64,000 nucleotides of DNA from Rhizobium sp. Q54 (GCA_945907045.1 CAMDSH010000011.1:1-64000); one strand, 5' to 3'; positions 8,818-18,422 are shown, counted from the stretch's first letter. A program made the numbers and translations. Notes: generated from the sequence alone by a model not told the origin.

Positions 8818-10053
8818 CTAGAACAAATTCAGCTGCTGCACGCCCGGGCGCGGCGGATTGAAGTGCGCGGTGGTGAGCGAGCGCCGGGTTTTGTTCAGGC
8901 CGAGTTTTTCACACGCCAATTCAAAGCGCCGCCCGATCATCCAGGCATAAGGTCCGCTCCCCGTCATGCGCTTGCCCCAGGCGGAGTCGTAATCCTTGCC
9001 GCCGCGCATGTCGCGCACCAGCTTCATCACGTGGCGGTAGCGGTCGGGATAATTCGCCATCAGCCACTCGCGGAACAGGTCACGTACTTCCAGCGGCAGC
9101 CGCAAGATGACGTAGCCCGCGCCCTGCACGCCGGCGGCCGCGGCGGCTTCCAGAATGCGTTCGATCTCGGAGTCGTTGATGGCGGGAATAACCGGCGCGA
9201 CCATGACGGAAGTCGGAACGCCCGCCGCCGACAACTGCCGCAACGCCTCGAGGCGGCGCGGCGGCGTGGACGCGCGCGGCTCCATCGTGCGCGCCAATTC
9301 GGCATCGAGCGTCGTCACCGACAGTGCAACGCGCACGAGATTGCGTTTTGCCATGCGCGCGAGAATGTCGAGATCGCGCAACACCAGCGCCGACTTGGTG
9401 ACGATCCCGACCGGATGACCTGCCTTGTCGAGCACTTCGAGAATGCGCCGCATCACCTGATAGCGCCGCTCGATCGGCTGGTAAGGATCGGTGTTGGTGC
9501 CAATCGCAATGGTGCGCGGCTCGTAATTCGACAGCGACAGTTCGCGCTCCAGTAATTCCGGCGCGTCCGGCTTCACGAACAGCTTGGATTCGAAATCCAG
9601 CCCCGGCGAGAGGCCGAGATAGGCGTGGGTCGGCCGCGCAAAACAATAGACGCAGCCGTGCTCGCAGCCGCGATATGGATTGATCGAGCGGTCGAAGGAA
9701 ATATCCGGCGAGTCGTTGCGCGTGATGATCTTGCGCGTGGCGTCGGTGGTCACCGTTGTCTTGAAAGGTGGCAATTCATCAAGGCTGCGCCAGCCGTCGT
9801 CGAAGGCGATGCGTGCCAGCGGCTCGTAGCGGCCCGACGTATTGCTGATCGTGCCGCGGCCGCGCCTGCGCTGGCCCTCGACCCTGGTGTCGAGCAGGCC
9901 CGTGGTGTCAGGCGCGAGACCCTCGAAAGCCGATATCGGGTTTACTTCCGACCGCTTCGCAACCGGTTTTTTCGACGCAAAGCCGCCCGCCGGCACCGTG
10001 GGGGGCAACGGGACCGGCGGGCTTCTCAGGGCTGCGGAAGAAGAACGAGCCAT
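8818..10053 (-). CDS. PA0069-family radical SAM protein (SplB-like)
   Basis: 411 residues. After a Pro- and Ala-rich N-terminal extension of about 60 residues, the radical SAM core has INPYRGCEHGCVYCFARP, giving the CxxxCxxC cysteine triad for the 4Fe-4S cluster and SAM. GTNTDPYQPIE and GIVTKSALVLRDLD follow, as in the PA0069 and spore photoproduct lyase-like group. The C-terminus ends in QLNLF, common in this family. The substrate is not established; a nucleic-acid repair role has been suggested for relatives. The upstream intergenic region is about 100 bases and divergent to a GT2 gene. Confidence 0.9.
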   Translation of the reverse strand: MARSSSAALRSPPVPLPPTVPAGGFASKKPVAKRSEVNPISAFEGLAPDTTGLLDTRVEGQRRRGRGTISNTSGRYEPLARIAFDDGWRSLDELPPFKTTVTTDATRKIITRNDSPDISFDRSINPYRGCEHGCVYCFARPTHAYLGLSPGLDFESKLFVKPDAPELLERELSLSNYEPRTIAIGTNTDPYQPIERRYQVMRRILEVLDKAGHPVGIVTKSALVLRDLDILARMAKRNLVRVALSVTTLDAELARTMEPRASTPPRRLEALRQLSAAGVPTSVMVAPVIPAINDSEIERILEAAAAAGVQGAGYVILRLPLEVRDLFREWLMANYPDRYRHVMKLVRDMRGGKDYDSAWGKRMTGSGPYAWMIGRRFELACEKLGLNKTRRSLTTAHFNPPRPGVQQLNLF

Positions 10054-10185
10054 GGCTGCACCCTAGTGGAGAAATGAGAACATAACAAGAACAATTTTCG
10101 ATTACGCTGGTCCGCCGAGGGCTCGTAGCGGTACCGAAGGCGGCTACATGATATGGTGGCAACGGTTCCCACCGGCCAGAGTTCC

Positions 10186-10761
10186 ATGCTGAGCGCGATC
10201 ATCACCACCCTCGAATCGGAACGCTCGCTGGTGCCAACGCTGGCGGCGCTTATTCCGGGCGCGGCGGCGGGGCTGATCAGCGAAGTGATCGTCGCGGACG
10301 CCGGATCGAGCGATGCCACCGCCGAGGTAGCGGATCTTGCCGGTTGCAAGTTCATCGCTTCCACCGCGCCGCTTGGCGCACGGCTGAGCGAAGCTGCGGG
10401 ACAGGCGCGGGCGCCCTGGCTGCTGTTCCTGCGCGCGGGCGCCGTCCCCGATGTCACCTGGATGGACGAGACCGCGAGCTTCATTGAGGAGACGCAGGCG
10501 GCCGGAGGCGGCATGGCGGCGACATTCCGCCCCGCGCCTAAACGCGGACGGCCCCGCCCGGTGCTGGCCGAGGCACTGGCGCTGTTGGGGCGCGCCTTGG
10601 GCACGCGCGCGCGGCCCGAACACGGCCTGCTGATTGCCAAGAACCATTACCTCAGCCTCGGCGGGCATGACGCAAAGGCAGGCGCGGCGGAAACCGAACT
10701 GCTGCGCCGGCTGGGGCGGCGGCGGATCGTCATGCTGCGGGCGGGCGTCTCCGCTGGCTGA
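10186..10761 (+). CDS. Short GT2-like glycosyltransferase family protein
   Basis: About 191 residues from ATG 10186; an in-frame ATG at 10153 would add eleven residues. The N-terminus LSAIITTLESERSLVPTLAAL followed by EVIVADAGSSDATAEVA matches the nucleotide-sugar binding half of GT2 transferases, including the DxGSxDxT motif. The protein is shorter than full GT2 enzymes and lacks a clear second acceptor domain, though PWLLFLRAGAVPD occupies the DxD-region position without a clear DxD. It may be a minimal or degenerate transferase. It is followed after 77 bases by the MarR-GNAT gene. Confidence 0.7.
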   Translation: MLSAIITTLESERSLVPTLAALIPGAAAGLISEVIVADAGSSDATAEVADLAGCKFIASTAPLGARLSEAAGQARAPWLLFLRAGAVPDVTWMDETASFIEETQAAGGGMAATFRPAPKRGRPRPVLAEALALLGRALGTRARPEHGLLIAKNHYLSLGGHDAKAGAAETELLRRLGRRRIVMLRAGVSAG

Positions 10762-10773
10762 GGCGGCAGATAC

Positions 10774-10807
10774 TTGACTTAGTCAACTAATTGATTGACT
10801 TTGTCAG
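10774..10807. promoter_or_regulatory. Tandem palindromic operator, probable MarR autoregulatory site
   Basis: Two copies of a TTGAC-N3-GTCAA type palindrome: a perfect TTGAC-TTA-GTCAA at 10774-10786 and TTGAC-TTT-GTCAG at 10795-10807. They are spaced 21 bases apart, two helical turns, immediately upstream of the MarR-GNAT gene. Short palindromes with this spacing are typical MarR-dimer operators. Binding is inferred. Confidence 0.65.
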
Positions 10808-10838
10808 GTAGTTGCATCCGATCCCCCGCGTGCGCGCC

Positions 10839-11768
10839 ATGCCTGAACCCAGCCTCGCCAGACAAATCGCTGACGTACGCCGCTTCAACCGCTTCTACAC
10901 CCAGCGTATCGGGGTGCTGGAGGAAGGTTACCAGAACAGTCCCTTCTCGCTCGCCGAAGCGCGCGTGCTGTACGAACTTTTTCGCCACGACAAGACAACT
11001 GCGAGCGACATTGCCAAGGAACTCGGCCTCGACGCCGGTTACCTGAGCCGCATGCTGCGCGATTTTGAATCGCGCGGGCTGATCGCGCGCAAGACTTCGC
11101 AGGCCGACGGGCGGCAGAGTCATTTGTCGCTGACCGCGCGCGGGCGCGAACGCTTCACACCGCTGGAAAAGAACACCGTTTCGCAGGTGAGCGCGATGTT
11201 GCGCGATCTTTCCGGCGATGCACGGAGGCGCATGATCGGCGCGATGCACGCGATCGAAAATACGCTTGGCGGCATAACTGACGTGCAGCCGCCTTTTATC
11301 CTGCGGCAGCCGAAGCCCGGCGACTTCGGCTGGGTCGTCGCGCGCCACGCTGTGCTGTACGCGCAGGAATACGGCTGGACCGAACCGTTCGAGGGCCTGT
11401 GCGCGCAGATCGTCGCTGATTTTGCCAACAAGCAGGACGCCAAATACGAGCGCTGCTGGATCGCGGAGCGCAACGGCGAGAACGCGGGATCGATATTCAT
11501 GGTCAAGGACAAGCCGGGCGTCGCGCGGCTTCGTCTACTGCTGGTGGGGCCATCCGCGCGCGGCCTAGGCATCGGCGAGCGGCTGGTGGCGGAGAGCATC
11601 CGCTTTGCGCGCGAGGCCGGCTACAAGAAGGTGACGCTCTGGACCCACAGCGTGCTCGGCGCCGCGCGGCATCTTTATGAGCAGGCGGGGTTTACGCTCA
11701 CCTCAAGTGAAAAGCGCAAAAGCTGGGGCAAGAATGTCGTGGCGGAATACTGGGATTTGAAGCTTTAG
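10839..11768 (+). CDS. Bifunctional MarR-type regulator / GNAT acetyltransferase
   Basis: About 309 residues. Residues 1-150 form a MarR winged helix: SLAEARVLYELFRH, then TTASDIAKELGLDAGYLSRMLRDFESRGLI as the recognition helix-turn-helix, then the wing with DGRQSHLSLTARGRE. Residues 155-309 form a GNAT domain with the acetyl-CoA loop LLLVGPSARGLGIGERLV and an AARHLYEQAGF end. Such fusions are common in proteobacteria and couple a ligand-modifying activity to DNA binding. The start is ATG 10839; a TTG at 10812 is in frame. No strong ribosome site is visible. The palindromes at 10774 suggest autoregulation. Confidence 0.92.
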   Translation: MPEPSLARQIADVRRFNRFYTQRIGVLEEGYQNSPFSLAEARVLYELFRHDKTTASDIAKELGLDAGYLSRMLRDFESRGLIARKTSQADGRQSHLSLTARGRERFTPLEKNTVSQVSAMLRDLSGDARRRMIGAMHAIENTLGGITDVQPPFILRQPKPGDFGWVVARHAVLYAQEYGWTEPFEGLCAQIVADFANKQDAKYERCWIAERNGENAGSIFMVKDKPGVARLRLLLVGPSARGLGIGERLVAESIRFAREAGYKKVTLWTHSVLGAARHLYEQAGFTLTSSEKRKSWGKNVVAEYWDLKL

Positions 11769-11771
11769 ACG

Positions 11772-12335
11772 TTAGGCGGTTGCGCCTTTTGCCTTGGGCC
11801 GGCGCAGATGCTCATCCAGCCGCGGCAGCAGTTCGACGAAGTTGCATGGCCGGTAGCGGTAATCGAGCTGGTGCACGAGGATTTCGTCCCAGGCGTCCTT
11901 GCAGGCGCCGGGCGAACCCGGCAGGCAGAAGATGAAAGTCGACCTGGCGACGCCCGCGGTCGCCCGTGTCTGGATCGCCGAAGTGCCGATCTTGCGCTCG
12001 CTCACCAGCAGGAACATCGCCGAGAAGCCGTCCATGCGCTTCTCGAACAAAGGCTCGACGGCTTCGGGCGTTACGTCGCGGCCCGTAAAACCCGTGCCGC
12101 CGGTGGTGATGACGACGTCGATCGCTTTATCCGCAATCCACTTTTTCACCTGTGCCCGGATTTTCTTCACGTCATCCTTGACCAGCGTACGCGCAGCCAG
12201 CGCGTGACCGGCTTTGCCGATGCGCTCGGCCAGCGTGCCACCGGATTTGTCGTCGCTTAAATCGCGCGTGTCGGAAACCGTCAGCACCGCGATTTTCAGC
12301 GGGATGAACTTTCGGCTCTCGTCGATCCCCGCCAT
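11772..12335 (-). CDS. moaB: MoaB/Mog family molybdenum cofactor biosynthesis protein
   Basis: MoaB and Mog bind molybdopterin and take part in its adenylylation before molybdate insertion. The 187-residue protein has the fold signature ITTGGTGFTGRDVTPEAVEPL plus the N-terminal IAVLTVSDTRDLSDDKSG and the C-terminal IFCLPGSPGACKDAWDEIL. ATG at 12335 is chosen because AGAGAGG lies upstream; the open frame further upstream runs into a repeat hairpin at 12357. It converges with the MarR-GNAT gene with a three-base gap. No other moa gene is in the window. Confidence 0.93.
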   Translation of the reverse strand: MAGIDESRKFIPLKIAVLTVSDTRDLSDDKSGGTLAERIGKAGHALAARTLVKDDVKKIRAQVKKWIADKAIDVVITTGGTGFTGRDVTPEAVEPLFEKRMDGFSAMFLLVSERKIGTSAIQTRATAGVARSTFIFCLPGSPGACKDAWDEILVHQLDYRYRPCNFVELLPRLDEHLRRPKAKGATA

Positions 12336-12356
12336 GCCGCGCGCCTCTCTATCTTT

Positions 12357-12474
12357 CCCTCCCCTGCAAGGGGAGGGCCGGACCACAAAGTGGTCCGGGG
12401 TGGGGTCAACTTACTATCGCCAGCGGTGGATCGACCCCCACTCGCTCGCCACCCTCCCCCTTTCAGGGGGAGGG
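12357..12474. mobile_element. Short hairpin-flanked repeat element, copy A (no gene)
   Basis: Outer hairpins CCCTCCCCT-GCA-AGGGGAGGG (12357-12377) and CCCTCCCCCT-TTC-type-AGGGGGAGGG (12452-12474) flank a second hairpin, CCGGACCAC-AAA-GTGGTCCGG (12378-12398), and a GTGGGGTC/GACCCC pair around a short spacer containing TATCGCCAGCG. The same architecture is seen at 31662-31789 and, with a gene between the arms, at 42202-42642. It looks like a MITE. Confidence 0.7.
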
Positions 12475-12481
12475 ATATTTT

Positions 12482-13390
12482 TTATAACGAGGCCGCGGTG
12501 AAGGTGTTGCAGGCCGACACTTTTCCTTGCGTGAAGCCGGTGGTGAACCAGCGTTTGCGCTGCTCCGCCGAACCGTGCGTGAAGGCATCCGGCACCACGC
12601 GGCCCTGGGACTGCCGCTGCAAGGTGTCGTCGCCGATGGCGCTCGCCGTCTGCAGCGCCGCATCGACGTCGCCGGGATCGAGGAAGCTCTTGCGCTGTTC
12701 GGAATGGAACGCCCAGACGCCGGCGAAGCAATCAGCCTGCAACTCGACGCGAACCTGGATGCGGTTCGCCTCTGCCCGGTTGCCGGATGCGCGCTGCGCC
12801 TGATTGGCCTTGGTGAGAAGGCCAAGCGAATTCTGCACGTGGTGGCCAACCTCATGCGCGAGCACATAAGCCTGCGAGAACTTGCAGGCCTTGCCGGTGC
12901 ATCCGCGGAAGCGCGTCTCGATCTGCCGGAAGAACGATGTGTCGAGATAGATGCGCTGATCCTGCGGGCAATAAAACGGGCCCATGGCCGCGCTGGCGGC
13001 GCCGCAGCCGCCCTGGATCGCTCCGGTGAATAATTTAAGGCGGGGCGCGCGATAACTTTGCCCGCTCTGCTGGAAGATCACTTTCCAGGTGTCCTCGGTG
13101 TTGCCAAGCACCGCCGAGACGAACTGCCCCATATCGTCGTTGGGCACGCCTGCGCGCGAACGGCTGGACCCCGGCTGCTCATAGCGCTGCTGCTGGCCGC
13201 CGCCGGTCAGAACTTCGGCGCCGCCGATCAGCAGGCTGGGATCGATGCCGAGCGCCCAGCCGATCAGGCTCAGGATCACCACGCCGCCGATGCCGAGCCC
13301 GCCGGCGCCGCCGGGAACTCCGGTAAATCCGCCATCTTCGCCGCGCGAATCCTCAACGTTGTCGCTCCGGCGGAAATCTTCCCAACGCAT
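12482..13390 (-). CDS. ypfJ: YpfJ-type neutral zinc metallopeptidase family protein
   Basis: Membrane-anchored putative metalloprotease of 302 residues. The N-terminal 35 residues are charged and Gly-rich, followed by one transmembrane helix (LGIGGVVILSLIGWALGI). The catalytic region has YVLAHEVGHHVQNSLG, an HExxH zinc motif, and a downstream RVELQADCFAGVWA that supplies the third acidic ligand. Cys residues in GAIQGGCGAA, YCPQD and RGCTGKACKF suggest disulfides outside the cytoplasm. The family (PF04228) is widespread but its substrate is unknown. A repeat element begins directly behind the stop codon. Confidence 0.93.
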   Translation of the reverse strand: MRWEDFRRSDNVEDSRGEDGGFTGVPGGAGGLGIGGVVILSLIGWALGIDPSLLIGGAEVLTGGGQQQRYEQPGSSRSRAGVPNDDMGQFVSAVLGNTEDTWKVIFQQSGQSYRAPRLKLFTGAIQGGCGAASAAMGPFYCPQDQRIYLDTSFFRQIETRFRGCTGKACKFSQAYVLAHEVGHHVQNSLGLLTKANQAQRASGNRAEANRIQVRVELQADCFAGVWAFHSEQRKSFLDPGDVDAALQTASAIGDDTLQRQSQGRVVPDAFTHGSAEQRKRWFTTGFTQGKVSACNTFTAASL

Positions 13391-13552
13391 CGTTTCGTCC
13401 TTTCTCTCAGTATCTTCCGGCGATCATCGCTTATGCCGGTTTTGCAGTCCAACGCAGCCGCGCCGATCCCAGCAAATGGCTGCTTTATTTGAGTAATTAG
13501 GCATTTTTTTCCTAGCGTTCCAGACGGCTCAATAACCTTTTCTCAACCCTAA

Positions 13553-14766
<1,214 letters not shown>

Positions 14767-15408
14767 CTACAAGTCGCCGCGTCCGAGCTGGCACAGCACG
14801 CGAAAAACGCCGACATCTGCATCCGGAAATTCGCGCGCGAGGCGCTCGCCCAGCCTTTCAGCGTCAGCCTGGCGCAGCGTATCCGCCATCAGGCATGCTT
14901 TGATTTTCTTGTCGCCGCCGCGAAGCTTCTCTTCCACCGACACTGGCTGGCCGGCGGGATCGGCCGCGGTCCAGATTTCGCACGCGGCGACGCGTACATC
15001 GGTCACCAGCGTATCGGCGAGCGCGGTCAGAGCGCCAATATCGGGCTCATCTTTGAATCGCGCGGTGACGGCATAGGCGCCGCGAAAACCGCCGCGCCGG
15101 ACAGCGCGATGGCATATCGTCCGGTTCATGTTGGCGAAGATTTCCGACATTACTTTTTTTGTCATTGGCGTCGGATTGTCGAGCCGCTCAAGATAAGGCT
15201 TCGACGTCAGCACAGCCGGCCGCTCAACCAGATAGAAATTGAAATAACCAGACGAGCCGGAGATAGCGGCATGACGCCGCCCGAACAGGAAGCCGGGCAC
15301 CGCCAGCCGCTCGATCAAATGCTCGCCCTGGAACCAGGTCTCGAACTCGGCCTCGCGGCCGGGGCGGCAATCGTTGAAGATCGCGAGGATGCCCTGTGGA
15401 GGCGTCAT
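14767..15408 (-). CDS. Conserved hypothetical protein, ferredoxin-like (dimeric alpha-beta barrel type)
   Basis: 213 residues with no enzyme motif I recognise. The sequence seems to contain two related halves: ILAIFNDCRPGREAEFETWFQGEHLIERLAVPGF at the start and GAYAVTARFKDEPDIGALTALADTLV in the middle. Each resembles the beta-alpha-beta repeat of stress-responsive or EthD-like barrels, with the WxxxEHLxERxxxPGF pattern typical of that superfamily. It is the third gene of a mutY-ridA-hypothetical run, six bases after the ridA stop. A role in amine or aldehyde metabolism together with RidA is possible but unproven. Confidence 0.7.
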   Translation of the reverse strand: MTPPQGILAIFNDCRPGREAEFETWFQGEHLIERLAVPGFLFGRRHAAISGSSGYFNFYLVERPAVLTSKPYLERLDNPTPMTKKVMSEIFANMNRTICHRAVRRGGFRGAYAVTARFKDEPDIGALTALADTLVTDVRVAACEIWTAADPAGQPVSVEEKLRGGDKKIKACLMADTLRQADAERLGERLAREFPDADVGVFRVLCQLGRGDL

Positions 15409-15414
15409 TACTAA

Positions 15415-15765
15415 TTATTTCGCCGCCACCACCATGATCTCGACCTTGTAGTCCGGCGTGGCGAGCTTGGCCTCGACCGTGGCGCGCGCGGGCGTATTGC
15501 CAGGCGACACCCAGGCGTCCCACACCGCGTTCATCTCGGCGAAGTTCGCCATGTCGGTGATCCAGATATTGGCCGACAACAATTTGGATTTGTCGGTTCC
15601 CGCTTTGGCAAGGAAGCCGTCGATCTGCGAGAGGATGCTTTTGGTCTGCTCGGTGGTGTTCTTGCCCTTTGGCGCATCTGCGACGATGCCCGCGAGATAA
15701 ACGGTGTCGCCGTGGACGACGACCTTGCTCATGCGCGGCGCGGTGTCGAAGCGTTCGATTTTCAT
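15415..15765 (-). CDS. RidA/YjgF family protein
   Basis: RidA proteins deaminate reactive enamine or imine intermediates such as 2-aminoacrylate. The 116-residue protein has the family pattern VVVHGDTVYLAGIVAD in the N-terminal half and GNTPARATVEAKLATPDYKVEIMVVAA at the end. The Arg in PARATVEA matches the carboxylate-binding Arg of active RidA. Its ribosome site GGGAGGAAT lies inside the last codons of mutY, whose stop is immediately before the ridA ATG, so translation is probably coupled. Confidence 0.92.
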   Translation of the reverse strand: MKIERFDTAPRMSKVVVHGDTVYLAGIVADAPKGKNTTEQTKSILSQIDGFLAKAGTDKSKLLSANIWITDMANFAEMNAVWDAWVSPGNTPARATVEAKLATPDYKVEIMVVAAK

Positions 15766-16905
15766 CTAATTCCTCCCTCTTTTTGGTTTGATCTCGCTGG
15801 CATGTTCTAGCGCATGCGCGATGACTTTGCGCATCAGGTTCGGCAATGCCTCGCCATGCAATTCGCGCGCAGGCACAAAACGCGTTCCCTTCGGCGCGCG
15901 CGTCCCTTTTGGCAGTTCGGTACGATAGACGGCAAGCTGCAGCGGGAAATGCGTGAAGACGTGCGTCACCGCGCCGCGCAGGCGGCGCCACGCAGCGGCC
16001 TGAAAATGCGGCGCGGATTTCGCGGGCTTGCGTTCAATAAAATCATGCGACCATTCGCTCGTCGGCACTTCGGTCATGCCGCCAAGCAAGCCCTTCATCG
16101 GGCGCGCGCGAAGGAGAACCGCGCCGTCCGCGCGCACTGCGACGAAGGCAGAACCTTTACGCAGACGGCCCTCGACCTTCGGCGTTTTGCGCGGAAACGT
16201 CTCGGCATCGCCCCGTCGGCGCGCTGCGCAGCCATCGGTCCACGGGCAAAGTACGCAGGCCGGTTTTTTCGGCGTGCAAATCCCTGAGCCGAGGTCCATC
16301 AGCGCCTGCGCGAAATCCCCGGCGCGGTAGGGCGTCGCCAGCGTCGCCGCCAGCGCCTGAAACTCTCCCTTCGCCGCAGGTAATTCCGCCTCGACCGCGA
16401 ACAGCCGCGAGACCACGCGCTCCACGTTGCCATCGACCGGCACCGCGGGAATGTCGAAGGCGATGGCTGCAATGGCGGCAGCGGTATAGGGCCCGATGCC
16501 GGGCAGCACACGCAGCGCAATTTGATCCGGCGGAAATTCACCGGCGTGACGCTCGACAACAGCTTTCGCACATGCGTGCAGGTTGCGGGCGCGCGCGTAG
16601 TAGCCGAGTCCGGCCCAGGCTTTGAGCACATCGTTAAGCGGCGCCGAAGCGAGCGCCTCCACATCCGGCCAGCGTTGCAGAAAGCGCGCGTAATACGGCG
16701 CGACGGTTTTGACCGTCGTCTGCTGCAGCATGATTTCGGACAGCCAGACGCGGTAAGGATCGGATTTGGCGCGGCCCGTTGCGCGCCAGGGCAAAATCCG
16801 CCTGTTGCGGTCGTACCAGGCGAGAAGGTCGCCGGCTTGTACAACGGGGCCGGGTTTCTTTCGCCGGGCGGCTCTTGCTGCTACCGTCATGCTGCTGGCC
16901 TTCAT
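15766..16905 (-). CDS. mutY: A/G-specific adenine glycosylase
   Basis: Excises adenine mispaired with 8-oxoguanine. The 379-residue protein carries SEIMLQQTTV with the catalytic Glu, the helix-hairpin-helix LPGIGPYTAAAIAA, the catalytic Asp in PVDGNVERV, and the 4Fe-4S set C-x6-C-x2-C-x5-C in CTPKKPACVLCPWTDGC. The C-terminal NUDIX-like domain for 8-oxoG recognition runs from about residue 235 (AFVAVRADGAVLLRARPMKGLLGGM). ATG 16905 or 16890 may be used. It is divergent from dciA with overlapping 5' ends, a common arrangement in Hyphomicrobiales (mutY-dciA-dsbA-smc). Confidence 0.96.
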   Translation of the reverse strand: MKASSMTVAARAARRKKPGPVVQAGDLLAWYDRNRRILPWRATGRAKSDPYRVWLSEIMLQQTTVKTVAPYYARFLQRWPDVEALASAPLNDVLKAWAGLGYYARARNLHACAKAVVERHAGEFPPDQIALRVLPGIGPYTAAAIAAIAFDIPAVPVDGNVERVVSRLFAVEAELPAAKGEFQALAATLATPYRAGDFAQALMDLGSGICTPKKPACVLCPWTDGCAARRRGDAETFPRKTPKVEGRLRKGSAFVAVRADGAVLLRARPMKGLLGGMTEVPTSEWSHDFIERKPAKSAPHFQAAAWRRLRGAVTHVFTHFPLQLAVYRTELPKGTRAPKGTRFVPARELHGEALPNLMRKVIAHALEHASEIKPKRGRN

Positions 16906-16916
16906 GGCCGTCCGAT

Positions 16917-17414
16917 GTGACAGAGCGCCGCTCCGTGAACAAGCCCTCGAAAACCTTTGCCCGCCCGTTATCCGCCATTCTCGGCGCGACGTTGAGCGAG
17001 AGCTTCGCCAAGCAGGGCTTTGCCTCGGCCGAGCTGGTCACGCGCTGGGCCGACATCGTCGGGCCGGAAATCGCCGCTCATTCCGAGCCGCTGAAAATTC
17101 AGTGGCCCCGTCCAGTGGAGACACAGACGCCGGAGCCCGCCACGCTGGTGTTGCGCGTCGAAGGACCGGCGGCGCTGGAAATCCAGCACCTCTCCGCCGT
17201 CATCCTGGAGCGGGTCAACCGCTTCCTCGGCTGGAACGCGGTCGGGCGCCTCGCGCTCCGTCAGGCCCCGCTCAAGCGGCGCGGCACCAAGCCGCAAATG
17301 CCGGTCATCGATCCCGAGGCCACGGCGGAAATCGCCGCCCATCTCCCCGCCATCGCGGACGAGGATTTGCGTCAGGCGCTGGCCCGTCTCGGCGCGGCGA
17401 TCAAGCGAAAGTGA
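16917..17414 (+). CDS. dciA: DUF721/DciA family protein (replicative helicase loader type)
   Basis: DciA proteins load or regulate the replicative helicase DnaB in bacteria lacking DnaC. The 165-residue protein has the DUF721 core FAKQGFASAELVTRWADIVGPEIAAHSEPLKIQWP followed by LVLRVEGPAALEIQHLSAVILERVNRFLGWNAVGRL. No ATG is suitable; GTG at 16917 or GTG at 16935 are the likely starts, and neither has a strong ribosome site. An upstream frame overlaps mutY and is rejected as coding. The gene is followed by dsbA and smc in the same direction. Confidence 0.87.
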   Translation: MTERRSVNKPSKTFARPLSAILGATLSESFAKQGFASAELVTRWADIVGPEIAAHSEPLKIQWPRPVETQTPEPATLVLRVEGPAALEIQHLSAVILERVNRFLGWNAVGRLALRQAPLKRRGTKPQMPVIDPEATAEIAAHLPAIADEDLRQALARLGAAIKRK

Positions 17415-17503
17415 GCGGCGGCCCATGCATCGAGCGGGTAGATCACGCCATTGCCACAGTGTTTGTTTCCAGATAGCCACGCTAAACTGAGGGGCCTAAA
17501 CCG

Positions 17504-18184
17504 ATGGAGTTTGCGTTGAAGATCAACCGCCGTGAGTTTTGTGAACGCGCCGGTGCGCTGGTTCTGGCCGGCGCCGCGCTTGGAACGCTGTCGCCACTGT
17601 TCACCCAGCCGGCGCTGGCACAGGTGCTCTCGCTTGCCGAACTCCAGGCTCCCGGGCCGCTTGGCGAGATGAGCATGGGCGCGGACAACGCGCCGGTCAC
17701 CATCATCGAATACGCCTCGATGACGTGCAGCCACTGCGCGCATTTCCAGGAGACCACATTCCCGGAATTGAAGAAGCGCTACATCGACACCGGCAAGGTG
17801 CGTTACATCCTGCGCGAATTTCCGCTCGATCCGCTCGCCTCCGCCGGCTTCATGGTCTCGCGCTGCGTGGCCAAGGACGACAAGACAAAATATTTCACCA
17901 TGGTCGACACGCTTTTCGCCAAGCAGAAAGAATGGGCGTTCGTGCAGAAGCCGCTGCCGGCGCTGAAAGCCCTCGCCAAGCAGGTGGGACTCGGCGACGA
18001 GGCGTTCGAGCAGTGCCTCGCGAATCAGCAGATGTTCGATGGCGTGCGCGCCGTGCTCATGCGCGGCTCGGAGAAGTTCGGCGTCAATTCCACGCCGACT
18101 TTCTTCGTCAACGGCAAGAAACTCTCGGGCGATCTTTCGATCGACGATCTGGAGAAAGCGATTCAGCCCTTTATCAAGGGCTAA
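17504..18184 (+). CDS. DsbA-type thiol:disulfide interchange protein
   Basis: Periplasmic thioredoxin-fold oxidoreductase of 226 residues. The N-terminus has a signal peptide with INRREF, a hydrophobic core and an AQPALA-like cleavage site; the RR pair may allow Tat export. The active site is SMTCSHCAHF (CSHC), followed by an alpha-helical insertion and the cis-Pro segment NSTPTFFVNGKKL. Two further Cys (SRCVAK and EQCLAN) form the helical-domain pair common in alphaproteobacterial DsbA-like proteins. GAGGGGCC precedes the ATG. Its position between dciA and smc is conserved in the order. Confidence 0.92.
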   Translation: MEFALKINRREFCERAGALVLAGAALGTLSPLFTQPALAQVLSLAELQAPGPLGEMSMGADNAPVTIIEYASMTCSHCAHFQETTFPELKKRYIDTGKVRYILREFPLDPLASAGFMVSRCVAKDDKTKYFTMVDTLFAKQKEWAFVQKPLPALKALAKQVGLGDEAFEQCLANQQMFDGVRAVLMRGSEKFGVNSTPTFFVNGKKLSGDLSIDDLEKAIQPFIKG

Positions 18185-18313
18185 TCGGGGGGCTCGACGC
18201 CGCAGACAGCGAACTTCGCCGCAATTGACGGTATTTTTGCCGCAAAGCGGCTGAAAGGTCTGGACAATTACGGCCTGCCTGTTGCCCGCAGCCACGCGCC
18301 GATTCATTCTCCC

Positions 18314-18376
18314 TGCCAATGCGGTCTATGGGAATCACCTTCCGGGCTCGATCCCGGAATGGGCTGTTCATTGGCA
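18314..18376. repeat. Nested inverted repeat in the smc leader
   Basis: Outer arms TGCCAATG (18314-18321) and CATTGGCA (18369-18376) are perfect complements and enclose a hairpin TTCCGGG-CTCGAT-CCCGGAA (18340-18359). It lies in the 237-base gap between dsbA and smc, ending 46 bases before the smc ATG. There is no T-tract, so it is not a standard terminator. Confidence 0.6.
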
Positions 18377-18422
18377 AAGCATGTAAACGCGGCCCGGCGC
18401 CGCGAAACAAAAGGCTTGAGCC

